Origin: Micromonospora trifolii
GTDB taxonomy: Bacteria > Actinomycetota > Actinomycetes > Mycobacteriales > Micromonosporaceae
Direction: 5' to 3'
Length of the DNA stretch: 64,000 nucleotides
NCBI RefSeq assembly: GCF_022229005.1
Contig: NZ_JAKKFD010000055.1
Span: 62,001 to 126,000 of the forward strand
Part shown: one piece after another, positions 7,753-15,907 of the stretch
Position numbering within the stretch: position 1 is the first letter of the stretch
How the letters are laid out: each line of letters opens with the position of its first letter
Notes under the pieces: generated by a model
What the model was told of the DNA's origin: nothing
What the model saw: only the letters and a program-made list of their open reading frames with translations
The model's database searches: none
Made by a program: the position numbers and the translations under genes

Positions 7753-8427
7753 GTGGGGACGTACGCCGCAGTGGTGCTGGCGGGTGGGGCCGCCCGACGG
7801 ATGGGCGGGGTCGACAAGCCCGCGCTTCCGGTCGGTGGCCGGCCGATGCGTGACCGGGTGCTGGCCGCCGTCGGCGACGCGACGCCGCGGGTGCTGGTCG
7901 GTGCGGCCGACGCCGTGCCGCCGGGTGTGCGGGTCGTCCGGGAGGACCCGCCCGGCGGGGGCCCGGTCGCCGCGGCGGCTGCCGGCCTGGCGCTGCTGGA
8001 TGCCGACGTCAGCCTGGTCGCGCTGCTCGCCGCCGACCTGCCGCTGCTCACCCGGGCCGCGATCGGTGACCTGCTGGAGCACCTCGACGAGGAGACCACC
8101 GGCACCGAACCACCGGGCGGCGGCTCTGCGCCAGCGCCGCCGGCCCACAGCGGCCTCGACGGCGTGCGGGCACCGGACGGGGCGTGCTTCGTGGACGGGG
8201 CCGGGCGGCGGCAGTCGCTCTGCGGTGTCTGGCGGGTCGCCGCGCTGCGGGCGGCAGTGGACCGGCTGACGGTCGAGCGGGGCGGCAGTCTGTCCGGAGC
8301 CCCGGTCCGGGCGTTGCTGGCGGGTCTCGTCGTGCGGGAGGTGGCCTGGTCCGGCGAGGGCCCGCCACCGTGGTTCGACTGCGACACTGACGAGGACGTA
8401 CGCCGGGCGGAGGAGTGGACGCGATGA
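7753..8427 (+). CDS. mobA: Molybdenum cofactor guanylyltransferase
   Basis: 224 residues from GTG at 7753. The nucleotide-binding signature [14 protein letters not shown] is at residues 10-23. A central [20 protein letters not shown] region and the metal-binding LLAADLPLL follow, all standard for MobA, which attaches GMP from GTP to molybdopterin. The start is supported by the hexamer TACGGT 6 nt upstream. The stop overlaps the next gene's ATG by 4 bases. A Pro/Gly-rich loop near residues 115-140 ([15 protein letters not shown]) is longer than in E. coli MobA but the fold motifs are complete. Confidence 0.92.
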   Translation: MGTYAAVVLAGGAARRMGGVDKPALPVGGRPMRDRVLAAVGDATPRVLVGAADAVPPGVRVVREDPPGGGPVAAAAAGLALLDADVSLVALLAADLPLLTRAAIGDLLEHLDEETTGTEPPGGGSAPAPPAHSGLDGVRAPDGACFVDGAGRRQSLCGVWRVAALRAAVDRLTVERGGSLSGAPVRALLAGLVVREVAWSGEGPPPWFDCDTDEDVRRAEEWTR

Positions 8428-8690
8428 CGGTGATGGACGACTGGGTCACGGCCGTGTGCGCCGAGTTGGATCTGGACTCGGCCGCGGTGCCGGTGCCGGC
8501 GGTGCTGGATCTGGCCCGGGACGTCGCTCACCAGGTGCTGCGTCCGGGTGCGCCGGTCACCGCGTACCTCTTCGGCTTGGCGGTTGGCCGGGGCGCGGAC
8601 CCGGCGGACGCCGCGGCCCGGCTCAGCGCGCTGGCGGGCGCCTGGCCGGTCGAGCTGGGCGCCGACCCCGCCGACCCGACGGCCCCCTGA
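8424..8690 (+). CDS. DUF6457 domain-containing protein (Moco-associated)
   Basis: An 88-residue helical protein with the segment [20 protein letters not shown] followed by [18 protein letters not shown], typical of DUF6457. These small proteins are recurrently encoded directly after mobA in actinobacteria and are sometimes labelled molybdopterin-guanine dinucleotide biosynthesis proteins. The biochemical role is unknown. ATG at 8424 was chosen over GTG at 8415 because it overlaps the mobA stop (ATGA) and has GGAGTGGA 9 nt upstream. Translational coupling to mobA is likely. Confidence 0.82.
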   Translation: MTVMDDWVTAVCAELDLDSAAVPVPAVLDLARDVAHQVLRPGAPVTAYLFGLAVGRGADPADAAARLSALAGAWPVELGADPADPTAP

Positions 8691-8771
8691 CCGCCGCTGT
8701 CCGATCCCGGTCGGGGCTGATTCGACCAACAGGCGGCGTGGGTAGGGTGATCGTGACGGACGGAGGCGATC

Positions 8772-9878
8772 ATGACGGCTGACCACCCCTCGGCGCCGCA
8801 CGGTGATCTGCCCGGCGCTTCGACTGAGCCGGCGGAATCGATCCTGCTTGACGAGCCCAGCACCACCGACCTGCGGGCGAAGGTGACCGAGGCGTGGCGG
8901 GAGTTCGCCCGCGCGCTCGCCGTACGGCTGCGGGAACTTCCCGTCGGCGCGCACCTCGACGTGACACTGGACCCCACCGCCTCCGGCACCGGGGACGCCG
9001 TCTATTCGATAAGCGTCGACGTGGACGCGGACCTGGTGTTGTCCGCCCGCGCGGTCGGCAACGCCGCCCTGCCGGCGGGCTACCGACTGGACCGGGGCGC
9101 GGTGGCGGACATGGTCGCGCTCGGTTGGTCCCCGCCCGGGGTGGTCGCCGGATCCGGCGGTTCCTTCGGGCTGAACGCCACGACGGCCGAGTCGACCCAG
9201 GTCGCCACGCTGCTCTCCCGCACGCTGCGGGACGTCTACGGTGCCCCGCACCCGGCGTTCCTCGTCTACCTGGTGCACGACGCCGAGGGCGAGCCGTTGG
9301 CAGTGGACCCGCTGGGCACCGCCCGCAGCGAGTTCGGTCCGGACGCCGACGTCGAGGGGGACCTGGAGGAGGCGTTGGCCGAGGCGGCCGCCGCGCAGGT
9401 CGAGCGGGACGACGTGCTCGACCTGGCCGATCGGGTCCGCACAGTGGTCTCCACGATGTTGAAGTCGGACACCGACCGGTTGCAGATCGACTCGGACGGC
9501 GACATCACCATCCGCGCCGGGTCGGCGATGGTCTTCGTGCGGGTGCGGGACAATCCGCCCCTGGTGGACGTCTTCTCGCCGGTGCTCACCGAGGTGGAGC
9601 CGACCGAGCGGCTCTACGTCAAGCTCTCCGAGCTGACGAACCGGATGCCGATCGGTCGCCTCTACTGCGCCGACGACACGGTCTGGGCGTCCATCCCGGT
9701 GTTCGGCCGTAACTTCCAGGCGACCCATCTGATGCTGGCGGTGCAGGTGATGACCGGTCTCGCCGACGAGTTGGACGACCGTCTGCACGGTGAGTTCGGC
9801 GGCAAGCGGTTCTTCGGTGAGGGTGACAAGCCGGTCCGGCGCGACGAGTCGGAGCACCGCACCGGCATGTATCTCTGA
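8772..9878 (+). CDS. TY-Chap (T3SS CesT/YbjN-like peptide-binding chaperone fold) protein
   Basis: A 368-residue protein in two halves. An N-terminal domain (about 25-200) contains GYRLDRGAVADMVALGW and the second half (about 210-350) is YbjN-like (VVSTMLKSDTDRLQIDSDGD then YVKLSELTNRMPIGRLYCAD). This matches actinobacterial proteins containing TY-Chap N-terminal and central domains, predicted peptide-binding chaperones associated with conflict systems or secretion. ATG at 8772 has GGAGG 5 nt upstream and TAGGGT at 8743-8748 as a possible -10. It is the only gene between the Moco pair and a convergent oxidoreductase. Function is inferred from fold only. Confidence 0.78.
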   Translation: MTADHPSAPHGDLPGASTEPAESILLDEPSTTDLRAKVTEAWREFARALAVRLRELPVGAHLDVTLDPTASGTGDAVYSISVDVDADLVLSARAVGNAALPAGYRLDRGAVADMVALGWSPPGVVAGSGGSFGLNATTAESTQVATLLSRTLRDVYGAPHPAFLVYLVHDAEGEPLAVDPLGTARSEFGPDADVEGDLEEALAEAAAAQVERDDVLDLADRVRTVVSTMLKSDTDRLQIDSDGDITIRAGSAMVFVRVRDNPPLVDVFSPVLTEVEPTERLYVKLSELTNRMPIGRLYCADDTVWASIPVFGRNFQATHLMLAVQVMTGLADELDDRLHGEFGGKRFFGEGDKPVRRDESEHRTGMYL

Positions 9879-9884
9879 ACCCGA

Positions 9885-10841
9885 TCAGGCCACGTCCAGC
9901 AGGGTCTTGCCGACCGTCGCGCGCGCCTCGATGGCGGCGTGCGCGTCGGCGGCACGTTCCAGTGGGAAACGTTGGCCGATGAGCGGTCGCAGGCGGCCGG
10001 CCGCCGCGTCCGCCAGGGCCTGTTCGGTGTACGTCCGCAGCCGGGCCGGCGGCACGTCCGGGCGGACCAGCGTGACCTGCCGTGCCGTGGCGGCCTCTGC
10101 CGACACCGGGGACCACTCCCCGCTCGCCAACCCGAAGCTGACCATCCGGCCGCCCGGGGGGAGCAGGTCGAAGGCGGCTCGGGCCACCTGACCGCCGACC
10201 CCGTCGAGCACCACGTCGACACCGCCCACCGCGGCGCGGACCTGCTCGGCCCACTCGGGCAGCAGGTAGTCGACGGCCAGCTCGGCGCCCAGGCCGGGTA
10301 GCAGGTCCACCTTGCGTCGCCCACCGGCCGCGCCGATCACCCGGGCCCCGGCCCGGACCGCGAGCTGCACCAACAGGCTGCCGACGCCGCCGGCCGCGGC
10401 CTCCACCAGCACCCGGTCACCTGGGCGGACGCCGACCGCCTCGATCAGCATGGTGGCGGTCCGCCCGTCGGCCAGCAGCGCCACCGCCTCGTCCAGCGCC
10501 AACCCGGCCGGCACCGCGATCGTCGCCGACGCGTCCACTGCCGCGCGTTCGGCGTAACCGCCGGAACCTCCGGTGGCGCTGACCACCCGCTGCCCGGTCA
10601 GCGCCGGGTCGACGTCCGACCCGACAACCGTGATCACCCCGCCGACGCCGTTGCCGGGGATCAGCGGTGGGGTGAGGCGGAACGGGCCGGGGTGACCGGC
10701 GCGAAGTTGCGTCTCGATGAAGGTGATGTTCGCGTGCGCGACGTCGATCAGCACCTGGCCGGGGCCGGGGACCGGGTCGGGCGCGGGGCCGGGCACCAGC
10801 ACCTCGGGACCGCCGAACTCACGTAACCAGATCGCCCGCAT
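9885..10841 (-). CDS. Zinc-independent quinone oxidoreductase (MDR superfamily)
   Basis: 318 residues from ATG at 10841 (MRAIWLREFGGPEVLVPGPA). The N-terminal GroES-like domain has IPGNGVGGVITVVG and the Rossmann domain has EAAAGGVGSLLVQLAVRAGA, the AAGGVG nucleotide-binding motif of NADPH:quinone oxidoreductases such as QorA. Structural-zinc cysteines are absent, as in the quinone reductase branch. It reduces quinones or enones with NADPH; the substrate is unknown. It is convergent with the TY-Chap gene (6 bp) and next to an Lrp regulator on the same strand. A longer N-terminal extension was rejected because homology starts at MRAIWL. Confidence 0.88.
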   Translation of the reverse strand: MRAIWLREFGGPEVLVPGPAPDPVPGPGQVLIDVAHANITFIETQLRAGHPGPFRLTPPLIPGNGVGGVITVVGSDVDPALTGQRVVSATGGSGGYAERAAVDASATIAVPAGLALDEAVALLADGRTATMLIEAVGVRPGDRVLVEAAAGGVGSLLVQLAVRAGARVIGAAGGRRKVDLLPGLGAELAVDYLLPEWAEQVRAAVGGVDVVLDGVGGQVARAAFDLLPPGGRMVSFGLASGEWSPVSAEAATARQVTLVRPDVPPARLRTYTEQALADAAAGRLRPLIGQRFPLERAADAHAAIEARATVGKTLLDVA

Positions 10842-10913
10842 GACAGCCCCCTCGCCCCGATGGGCTGCCTCGCCCACTCGGGGGCCAGTCCATCTCCTCA
10901 ACCTGGGTTGAGG

Positions 10914-11378
10914 TCAAGGGGTGCCGGCGGACGGGCCGACGCCGGGGGATTCGACCAGCCGGGAGAGCACGATGGTGCTGCGGGTGGAGGTCACGAAGGA
11001 CTCGGCACGCAGCCGCTCCAGCGCTGCCTCCAGGTGGCCGATGTCGGCGGCGCGCAGGTGCACGAGCGCGTCCGCCTCCCCGGAGACGGTGTACGCCCCG
11101 ACCACCTCGGGGTGTCGGCGGGCGGCCACTCCGATCTGCGCCGGGGTGGTCCGGCCGGCGCAGAACAGCTCGACGAAGGCCTCAGTGGTCCAACCGACGG
11201 CGGCCGGATCAACGACAGCCGTGAATCCCCTGATCACACCGGTGGCGCGCAGTCGGTCGACGCGACGCTTGACCGCCGGGGCGGAGAGTGACACCCGGGC
11301 GCCGATGTCGGCGTAGGACGCGCGGGCGTCCGCGACGAGTAACGCAATGATCCGCTGGTCTACCGCGTCTATCTGCAA
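10914..11378 (-). CDS. Lrp/AsnC family transcriptional regulator
   Basis: 154 residues from a TTG at 11378 (MQIDAVDQRIIALLVADARA). An N-terminal winged HTH (ASYADIGARVSLSAPAVKRR) is followed by a RAM/ligand-binding domain (VSGEADALVHLRAADIGHLE). A longer start (TTG at 11399) exists, but AGAGGCGG lies just before 11378 and Lrp proteins normally begin M-x-x-D-x-x-D-x-x-I. It is divergent from the dimethylargininase-like gene with only 68 bp between, the usual layout for a local Lrp regulator controlling an amino-acid catabolic gene in response to arginine, ornithine or a related amino acid. The ligand is inferred. Confidence 0.9.
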   Translation of the reverse strand: MQIDAVDQRIIALLVADARASYADIGARVSLSAPAVKRRVDRLRATGVIRGFTAVVDPAAVGWTTEAFVELFCAGRTTPAQIGVAARRHPEVVGAYTVSGEADALVHLRAADIGHLEAALERLRAESFVTSTRSTIVLSRLVESPGVGPSAGTP

Positions 11379-11446
11379 CGTTCCGCCTCTGGGAAGCAAC
11401 GCTTGTGGCTGTTTTCAAAGTTCTACGGTACCTACTCTTGGTGACC
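11379..11446. promoter_or_regulatory. Shared divergent promoter/operator region of lrp-like and ddaH-like genes
   Basis: The 68-bp gap is AT-richer than its surroundings (CTGTTTTCAAAGTTCTACGGTACCTACTC). TACGGT and TACTCT are candidate -10 elements for the plus-strand gene, and GGTGACC precedes its GTG. An Lrp-type operator would be expected here, but I cannot define one by eye. Confidence 0.35.
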
Positions 11447-12271
11447 GTGAACCAGCAGCGTTTCCCGCGAAAGCGGACATATCTCATGTGCTCGCCGGAG
11501 TACTTCGCGGTCGAGTACGCGATCAACCCGTGGATGGACGTGACCACCCCGGTCGACCGGGACCTGGCCGTCAAACAGTGGGACCGGCTGCGCGAGACGC
11601 TTGTCGGCCTCGGCCACGAGGTGCATCTGCTCACCCCCGAGCAGGGCCTGCCCGACATGGTCTACGCCGCCAACGGCGGCTTCGTGGTGGACGGAAGCGT
11701 CTACGGCGCCCGGTTCAAGCACGAGCAGCGGGCCGCCGAGGCCGCCGCCCACCACGCCTTCTACGAGGCGCAGGGCTGGCGGTTCATCGCACCCAGCGAG
11801 ACCAACGAGGGCGAGGGCGACTTCGCGTACGTGCCGGAGGCGCACGGCGGGCTCATCCTGGCCGGTCACGGCTTCCGCACCGAGATCCCCGCGCACGCGG
11901 AGGCGCAGGAGGCGCTGGGTCGTCCGGTGGTGTCGCTGCGCCTGATCGACCCCCGCTTCTACCACCTGGACGTGGCGCTCGCGGCCATCGACGACGCAAA
12001 CATCGTCTACTTCCCGGGCGCGTTCTCCGCGGCCAGTCAGCGGGTGCTCACCCAACTCTTCCCGGACGCGGTGATCGCCGACGACGAGGACGCGATGGCC
12101 TTCGGGCTCAACCTGGTCAGCGACGGCGCGAACGTGGTGCTCAACAGCGAGGCCACCCGCCTGGCCGGCAAGCTCAAGGCGGCCGGGTACACCCCGGTCC
12201 CGGTCGAGCTGGCCGAGCTGAAGAAGGGTGGCGGCAGCGTGAAGTGCTGCATCGCCGAGCTGCGGCACTGA
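11447..12271 (+). CDS. Dimethylargininase-like amidinotransferase-fold hydrolase (DDAH family)
   Basis: 274 residues from GTG at 11447 (MNQQRFPRKRTYLMCSPEYF). Family features are the NEGEGDF motif that binds the substrate guanidinium, the catalytic His in RFYHLDVALA, and the C-terminal nucleophile region GGGSVKCCIAEL. Such enzymes hydrolyse N-omega-methylated arginine (or arginine) to citrulline and release an amine. The related arginine deiminase arcA is 11 kb away. Divergent Lrp control suggests an arginine/ornithine catabolic role. An alternative GTG at 11405 would add a hydrophobic stretch absent from the family. Confidence 0.85.
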   Translation: MNQQRFPRKRTYLMCSPEYFAVEYAINPWMDVTTPVDRDLAVKQWDRLRETLVGLGHEVHLLTPEQGLPDMVYAANGGFVVDGSVYGARFKHEQRAAEAAAHHAFYEAQGWRFIAPSETNEGEGDFAYVPEAHGGLILAGHGFRTEIPAHAEAQEALGRPVVSLRLIDPRFYHLDVALAAIDDANIVYFPGAFSAASQRVLTQLFPDAVIADDEDAMAFGLNLVSDGANVVLNSEATRLAGKLKAAGYTPVPVELAELKKGGGSVKCCIAELRH

Positions 12272-12283
12272 GCCGCGAACGCC

Positions 12284-12318
12284 TCGGGGCCGGCCTCCCA
12301 CTGGGAGACCGGCCCCGA
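12284..12318. terminator. Strong bidirectional terminator hairpin
   Basis: TCGGGGCCGG-C-CTCCC (left) pairs with GGGAG-A-CCGGCCCCGA (right) across a 3-nt loop: a 16-bp stem with one mismatch between two convergent genes. Confidence 0.8.
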
Positions 12319-12338
12319 ATCGTGCTCCGGGTGGGCGT

Positions 12339-13526
12339 TCAGCCCAGCGTGGCCAGCTCGTTGATCAGCACGTTCGACATGACCTGACCGTCGCGCTGCA
12401 CCTCGCGCAGGTACCACTTCTGCTGCGGGGTACGCGGCTGGTTGAACTGCCAGATGCCGCGCGGGCTGTCGATTTGGCCGATCTTGCCCAGCGCCAGGTT
12501 GACCTGCTGCGGCGTGGGCTTGCCGCCGGTCAGCTGGATGGCCTGGTCGAGCACCTGCGCCGCGTCGTACGACGCCATCGCGTAGGTGGTGGGGGTGACC
12601 TGGTACTTCTTGCGGTACGCCGAGGCGAAGACCCGGTTGGACGTGTTGTTCAGGTCGGCCGAGTAGTTCAGCGCGGTCTGGATGCCCAGCGCGTTGTCCT
12701 TCAGGTTCTCCAGCACGGTGCCCTCGGTGAGGAAGCCGGGTGCGTAGATCGGCCCGGCGAACTTCTCGCGCAGCTGCTTGATGAACTCCACGGCGGCCGC
12801 GCCGGCGAAGAAGCAGAAGACAGCCGTGGGCTTCTTGGCCAGTGCCCTGGTGATGTCCGAGGCGTACGTCGTCTTGCCGGGGTTGGAGGTGGCGCTGGTA
12901 TAGGTCACCGGGTCGCTGATCCGCGGATCGGTGGTGCCGAAATACTGCCGGAAGCCGCGGACCACGTCCGGGCTGCCGACGTTCTCCGGCATGATGATCG
13001 CGACGCGGCCGTTCGCCGGCAGTTGGTCGCGCAGGTAGCGGCCCAGCGCCTTGCCGGCCTCGTCGAGCACGTACGAGGTCCGCCAGATGTAGAAGACGCT
13101 CTGCAGGCTGCTCGGTGAGGCGTTGGAGCCGATCAGCGGGACCCGGGCCTGCTCCACTGTGTCGCGGATGCCGACCATCACCGCCGAGTTGACCACGCCG
13201 GTGAGCGCCAGCACGCCCTGCTTGAGCAGGCCTTCGACGGCAGCCTTGCCGGTCTTCGCGGTGTCGCCCTCGTCGGCGGTCAACAGCTCCACCGGGTGGC
13301 CGCCCAGCCGCTGATCGTGTATGTCGAGGAAGAGCTGGAAGCCATTGGTGATGTCATCGCCGATGCTCTTGAAACCACCAGCCTGCGGCGTGATCAAACC
13401 GATCTTGATCGGGCCCCGGTCGGCGGTCGGCTCGGCGTCACCGTCTGAGCCGCACGCGGCGACGAACCCGGTGGTACCGAGCGCGGCCAACAGTTGGAGC
13501 GCCCGCCTGCGATTCATCTGCGACAC
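12339..13526 (-). CDS. Branched-chain-amino-acid-type ABC substrate-binding lipoprotein
   Basis: 395 residues with an N-terminal signal MSQMNRRRALQLLAALG, a lipobox (FVAAC, Cys at residue 25), and a LivJ-type type I periplasmic binding fold (KIGLITPQAGGFKSIGDDIT, GVVNSAVMVGIRDTV). Arginines before the hydrophobic stretch could also suit Tat export. Lipidated binding proteins of this class capture amino acids, amides or urea for an ABC importer. No permease or ATPase gene follows, so it is an orphan or serves a transporter elsewhere. The nearby terminator separates it from the ddaH-like gene. Confidence 0.9.
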   Translation of the reverse strand: MSQMNRRRALQLLAALGTTGFVAACGSDGDAEPTADRGPIKIGLITPQAGGFKSIGDDITNGFQLFLDIHDQRLGGHPVELLTADEGDTAKTGKAAVEGLLKQGVLALTGVVNSAVMVGIRDTVEQARVPLIGSNASPSSLQSVFYIWRTSYVLDEAGKALGRYLRDQLPANGRVAIIMPENVGSPDVVRGFRQYFGTTDPRISDPVTYTSATSNPGKTTYASDITRALAKKPTAVFCFFAGAAAVEFIKQLREKFAGPIYAPGFLTEGTVLENLKDNALGIQTALNYSADLNNTSNRVFASAYRKKYQVTPTTYAMASYDAAQVLDQAIQLTGGKPTPQQVNLALGKIGQIDSPRGIWQFNQPRTPQQKWYLREVQRDGQVMSNVLINELATLG

Positions 13527-13607
13527 CGAGTTCCTTCCAAGGAAGCGTTACAGGGCCGAACACCGCCCCTCCGGCGTTCTACCTGGTCCGCGACGCTGCG
13601 TCAATGG

Positions 13608-14405
13608 CTAGTGATCATCGTGCAGGGACCGCAACACGGCAAGGACCTGAGGCCAGGCGACGGCCTCCGGGTCGATCAGCCCGAAATGCTCGCATCCGGG
13701 CAGTTCAACAAGGGAAATATCGGAACCTGCGGCACGCGCCTCCGCGACGAAATCCCGGCTCATCTCCACCGGAACCTGATGATCGTCCGAGCCGTGAACA
13801 ACTACCGTCCGTGTCCGTGTCGGTACCAACATCCGTGGATCCGTGCTCGCGTACCGGTCCGGGACCTGAGCCGGGCCGCCGCCGAGCAGCGCGGAGACCG
13901 CTCCCGAGTCCAGATCTCGCCGGTACGCCTCGGCCAGATCGGCCACCGGGGCCAGGGCGAGCACCCCGCCCACCGTCGCCGGGGCGGTGGCCGCCACGTA
14001 TAGCGCCAGGTGGCCGCCCGCGGAGTGCCCGACCAGGATCGGCGCGGCCAGGCTCACCCGGCCGGGCAGCGCCTCGGCCGCCAGCGCCGGCAGCTCGGCC
14101 ACCCCGGTCAGTACGTCGGTCAGGGTGCCCGGCCAACCGCCTCCGGGCTGCCCGGTGCGGCGGTATTCCAGCTGCGCCACCGGGTAGCCGTCAGCGGCGA
14201 GGGCTGCGGCCAGCGGGCCGGTGTGCCGTCTGTCGTACTCGGCCCGCCAGAAGCCGCCGTGCAGGACGACGACCAGCGGCCGGGCCGGCCCGGTCCCCGC
14301 CGGGAGGCGCAGATCGGCCACCTGATCGGGGTGGTCCCCGTACGCCACTGTCCGGTCGGGCTCCGGTGCGGGCCGGGTCAACACGGCGCGCGGGTCGACA
14401 GGCAT
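13608..14405 (-). CDS. Alpha/beta hydrolase (esterase/kynurenine-formamidase-like)
   Basis: 265 residues from ATG at 14405 (MPVDPRAVLTRPAPEPDRT). It has the oxyanion-hole motif LHGGFWRAEYDRRH, the nucleophile elbow GHSAGGH, an acid in VVHGSDDHQVPVE and a late His in GCEHFGLIDP, completing a Ser-Asp-His triad. The HGGFW sequence and length resemble the carboxylesterase/arylformamidase branch. The start is supported by TACCGT 6 nt upstream. It is divergent from the Bpa gene. The natural ester or amide substrate cannot be predicted. Confidence 0.88.
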   Translation of the reverse strand: MPVDPRAVLTRPAPEPDRTVAYGDHPDQVADLRLPAGTGPARPLVVVLHGGFWRAEYDRRHTGPLAAALAADGYPVAQLEYRRTGQPGGGWPGTLTDVLTGVAELPALAAEALPGRVSLAAPILVGHSAGGHLALYVAATAPATVGGVLALAPVADLAEAYRRDLDSGAVSALLGGGPAQVPDRYASTDPRMLVPTRTRTVVVHGSDDHQVPVEMSRDFVAEARAAGSDISLVELPGCEHFGLIDPEAVAWPQVLAVLRSLHDDH

Positions 14406-14411
14406 GGCGCG

Positions 14412-14417
14412 ACGGTA
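14412..14417 (-). promoter_or_regulatory. -10 hexamer TACCGT, probable leaderless promoter of the hydrolase
   Basis: Reading the minus strand, TACCGT is followed by 6 nt and the ATG at 14405, with no ribosome binding site. Confidence 0.5.
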
Positions 14418-14498
14418 GCGCGCCCCGCCCGAGTGGTTCGGCCCCGGTAGTCGGTCCCGGCCGGCATGTCTCGCGCCCGCTGGGTAAAGATGGACCCC

Positions 14499-15092
14499 AT
14501 GACCGAAGCGCGCTCCGCTGGAGAGAACGACCAGCCCGGCCCCGACGACTCCGGCCACTCCGGCACCGTGGTGGTGGTTGGCCCGGACGGCCGGCCGATC
14601 GGCACGATGCAGACCGACGAGGGCCAGGGCGAGGACCCGACCCGCCTCGTCGAACAGCCGGCCAAGGTGATGCGGATCGGCAGCATGATCAAGCAGTTGC
14701 TGGAGGAGGTGAAGGCCGCGCCTCTCGACGACGCCAGCCGCAACCGCATGCGGGAGATTCACGAGCGGTCGATCGTCGAGCTCAAGGAGGGCCTCGCCCC
14801 CGAGCTGCGCGACGAGCTGGAGCGCATCTCGCTGCCCTTCGCCGAGGACAAGGCCCCCAGCGAGGGCGAGCTGCGGATCGCGCACGCCCAGCTCGTCGGC
14901 TGGCTGGAGGGCCTGTTCCACGGCATCCAGGCGGCCCTGGTGGCCCAGCAGATGGCCGCCCGGGTGCAGCTGGAGCAGATGCGCGGTGGCCGGCAGGCGC
15001 TGCCCAGCGGCCCCGGTGGGGTAGTCCCCGGGATGCCGGGCATCGGCCAGCCGGGCGCCGGCGAGGGGCACAACACCGGTCAGTACCTCTGA
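14499..15092 (+). CDS. bpa: Bacterial proteasome activator Bpa/PafE
   Basis: 197 residues from ATG at 14499 (MTEARSAGENDQPGPDDSGH). The four-helix core contains RIGSMIKQLLEEVKAAPLD, LKEGLAPELRDELERISLPF and HAQLVGWLEGLFHGIQAAL, and the protein ends GQYL. In Mycobacterium the same C-terminal GQYL motif docks into the 20S proteasome alpha-ring to open its gate without ATP. The intact motif strongly implies that this organism has a 20S proteasome. A disordered Gly/Pro-rich linker joins core and tail. A more upstream ATG at 14466 was rejected in favour of the family-like N-terminus. Confidence 0.95.
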   Translation: MTEARSAGENDQPGPDDSGHSGTVVVVGPDGRPIGTMQTDEGQGEDPTRLVEQPAKVMRIGSMIKQLLEEVKAAPLDDASRNRMREIHERSIVELKEGLAPELRDELERISLPFAEDKAPSEGELRIAHAQLVGWLEGLFHGIQAALVAQQMAARVQLEQMRGGRQALPSGPGGVVPGMPGIGQPGAGEGHNTGQYL

Positions 15093-15094
15093 CC

Positions 15095-15907
15095 TCAGTC
15101 CACCCCGAAGATCTTCTCCAGGTACGCCGCCACGCCGTCCTCGGTGTTCGCCGTCGTCACATCGTCGGCGACCGCCAGGACGGCGCGGTGCGCGTTGGCC
15201 ACCGCCACGCCACGCCCGGCCCAGGTGAGCATCGGCACGTCGTTGGGCATGTCGCCGAAGGCCAGCACGTCCGCCGCGGCCACCCCGAGCTGATCGCAGT
15301 ACCAGGCCAGCCCCGCCGCCTTTGTCACCCCGGCCGCGGAGATCTCCACCAGCCCGGAGGACGACGAGTGCGTGGCCTCGGCCAACCCCGCCACCGCCGT
15401 GGCGATCAGCTCGGCGAAGGCATCCGGGTCCTGCTCGCCGGCTCGGGCGAGGAGCTTCACCGCCGGCACCGAGAGCAGCTCCTCCGGCGTCTCGATCGGC
15501 CGGATGCCGTTGGCGTCGGCGTCCCAACGCAGCGGGTAGTGCGCCTCGTGCCGCATCTCCCGGCTGTCCAGGATCTCCACGGCGAAGCTGATCCCGGGCA
15601 CCTCGGCCCGTAGCCTCCGGGCCACCTCGGCCAGGTGGTGCGGAGCGAGCGGGTCGGCCCGCACCACCTCGTCCTCGAACGGGTCGTAGACCACGGCGCC
15701 GTTGGCGCAGACCGCCGGCAGCGGTCGCGCGAGCTGGTCGTACACCATTTTGAGCCAGCGGACCGGACGGCCGGTGACCAGGACGACCGGCGTGCCTCGC
15801 GCGGAGATCCGCGCGAGCAGGTCGGCGGTGCGTGGGCTGACGGTGTGGTCGTCGCGGATCAGCGTGCCGTCGATGTCGGTGGCGATGAGGCGGGGCGTGT
15901 CTCCCAT
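15095..15907 (-). CDS. Cof-type HAD-superfamily phosphatase (paralogue 1)
   Basis: 270 residues from ATG at 15907 (MGDTPRLIATDIDGTLIRDD). HAD motifs: DIDGTL (I), VTGRP (II), the conserved Lys in TKAAGLAWYC (III), and FGDMPNDVPM (IV), with a C2-type cap between. Cof-like HADs dephosphorylate sugar phosphates, FMN or related small molecules; the substrate is not predictable. The ATG overlaps the stop of the upstream paralogue (TAATG), so the two are translationally coupled. Its stop lies 2 bp from that of bpa on the other strand. Confidence 0.92.
   Translation of the reverse strand: MGDTPRLIATDIDGTLIRDDHTVSPRTADLLARISARGTPVVLVTGRPVRWLKMVYDQLARPLPAVCANGAVVYDPFEDEVVRADPLAPHHLAEVARRLRAEVPGISFAVEILDSREMRHEAHYPLRWDADANGIRPIETPEELLSVPAVKLLARAGEQDPDAFAELIATAVAGLAEATHSSSSGLVEISAAGVTKAAGLAWYCDQLGVAAADVLAFGDMPNDVPMLTWAGRGVAVANAHRAVLAVADDVTTANTEDGVAAYLEKIFGVD

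Noticed and set aside
7740-9857. 705-codon minus-strand open frame across mobA, DUF6457 and TY-Chap genes
   Set aside because: It spans three well-supported plus-strand genes and has no domain features; its composition matches an antisense shadow.
13604-15613. 669-codon plus-strand open frame over the hydrolase, bpa and HAD genes
   Set aside because: It covers real genes on both strands and shows low-complexity Arg/Pro/Gly content.
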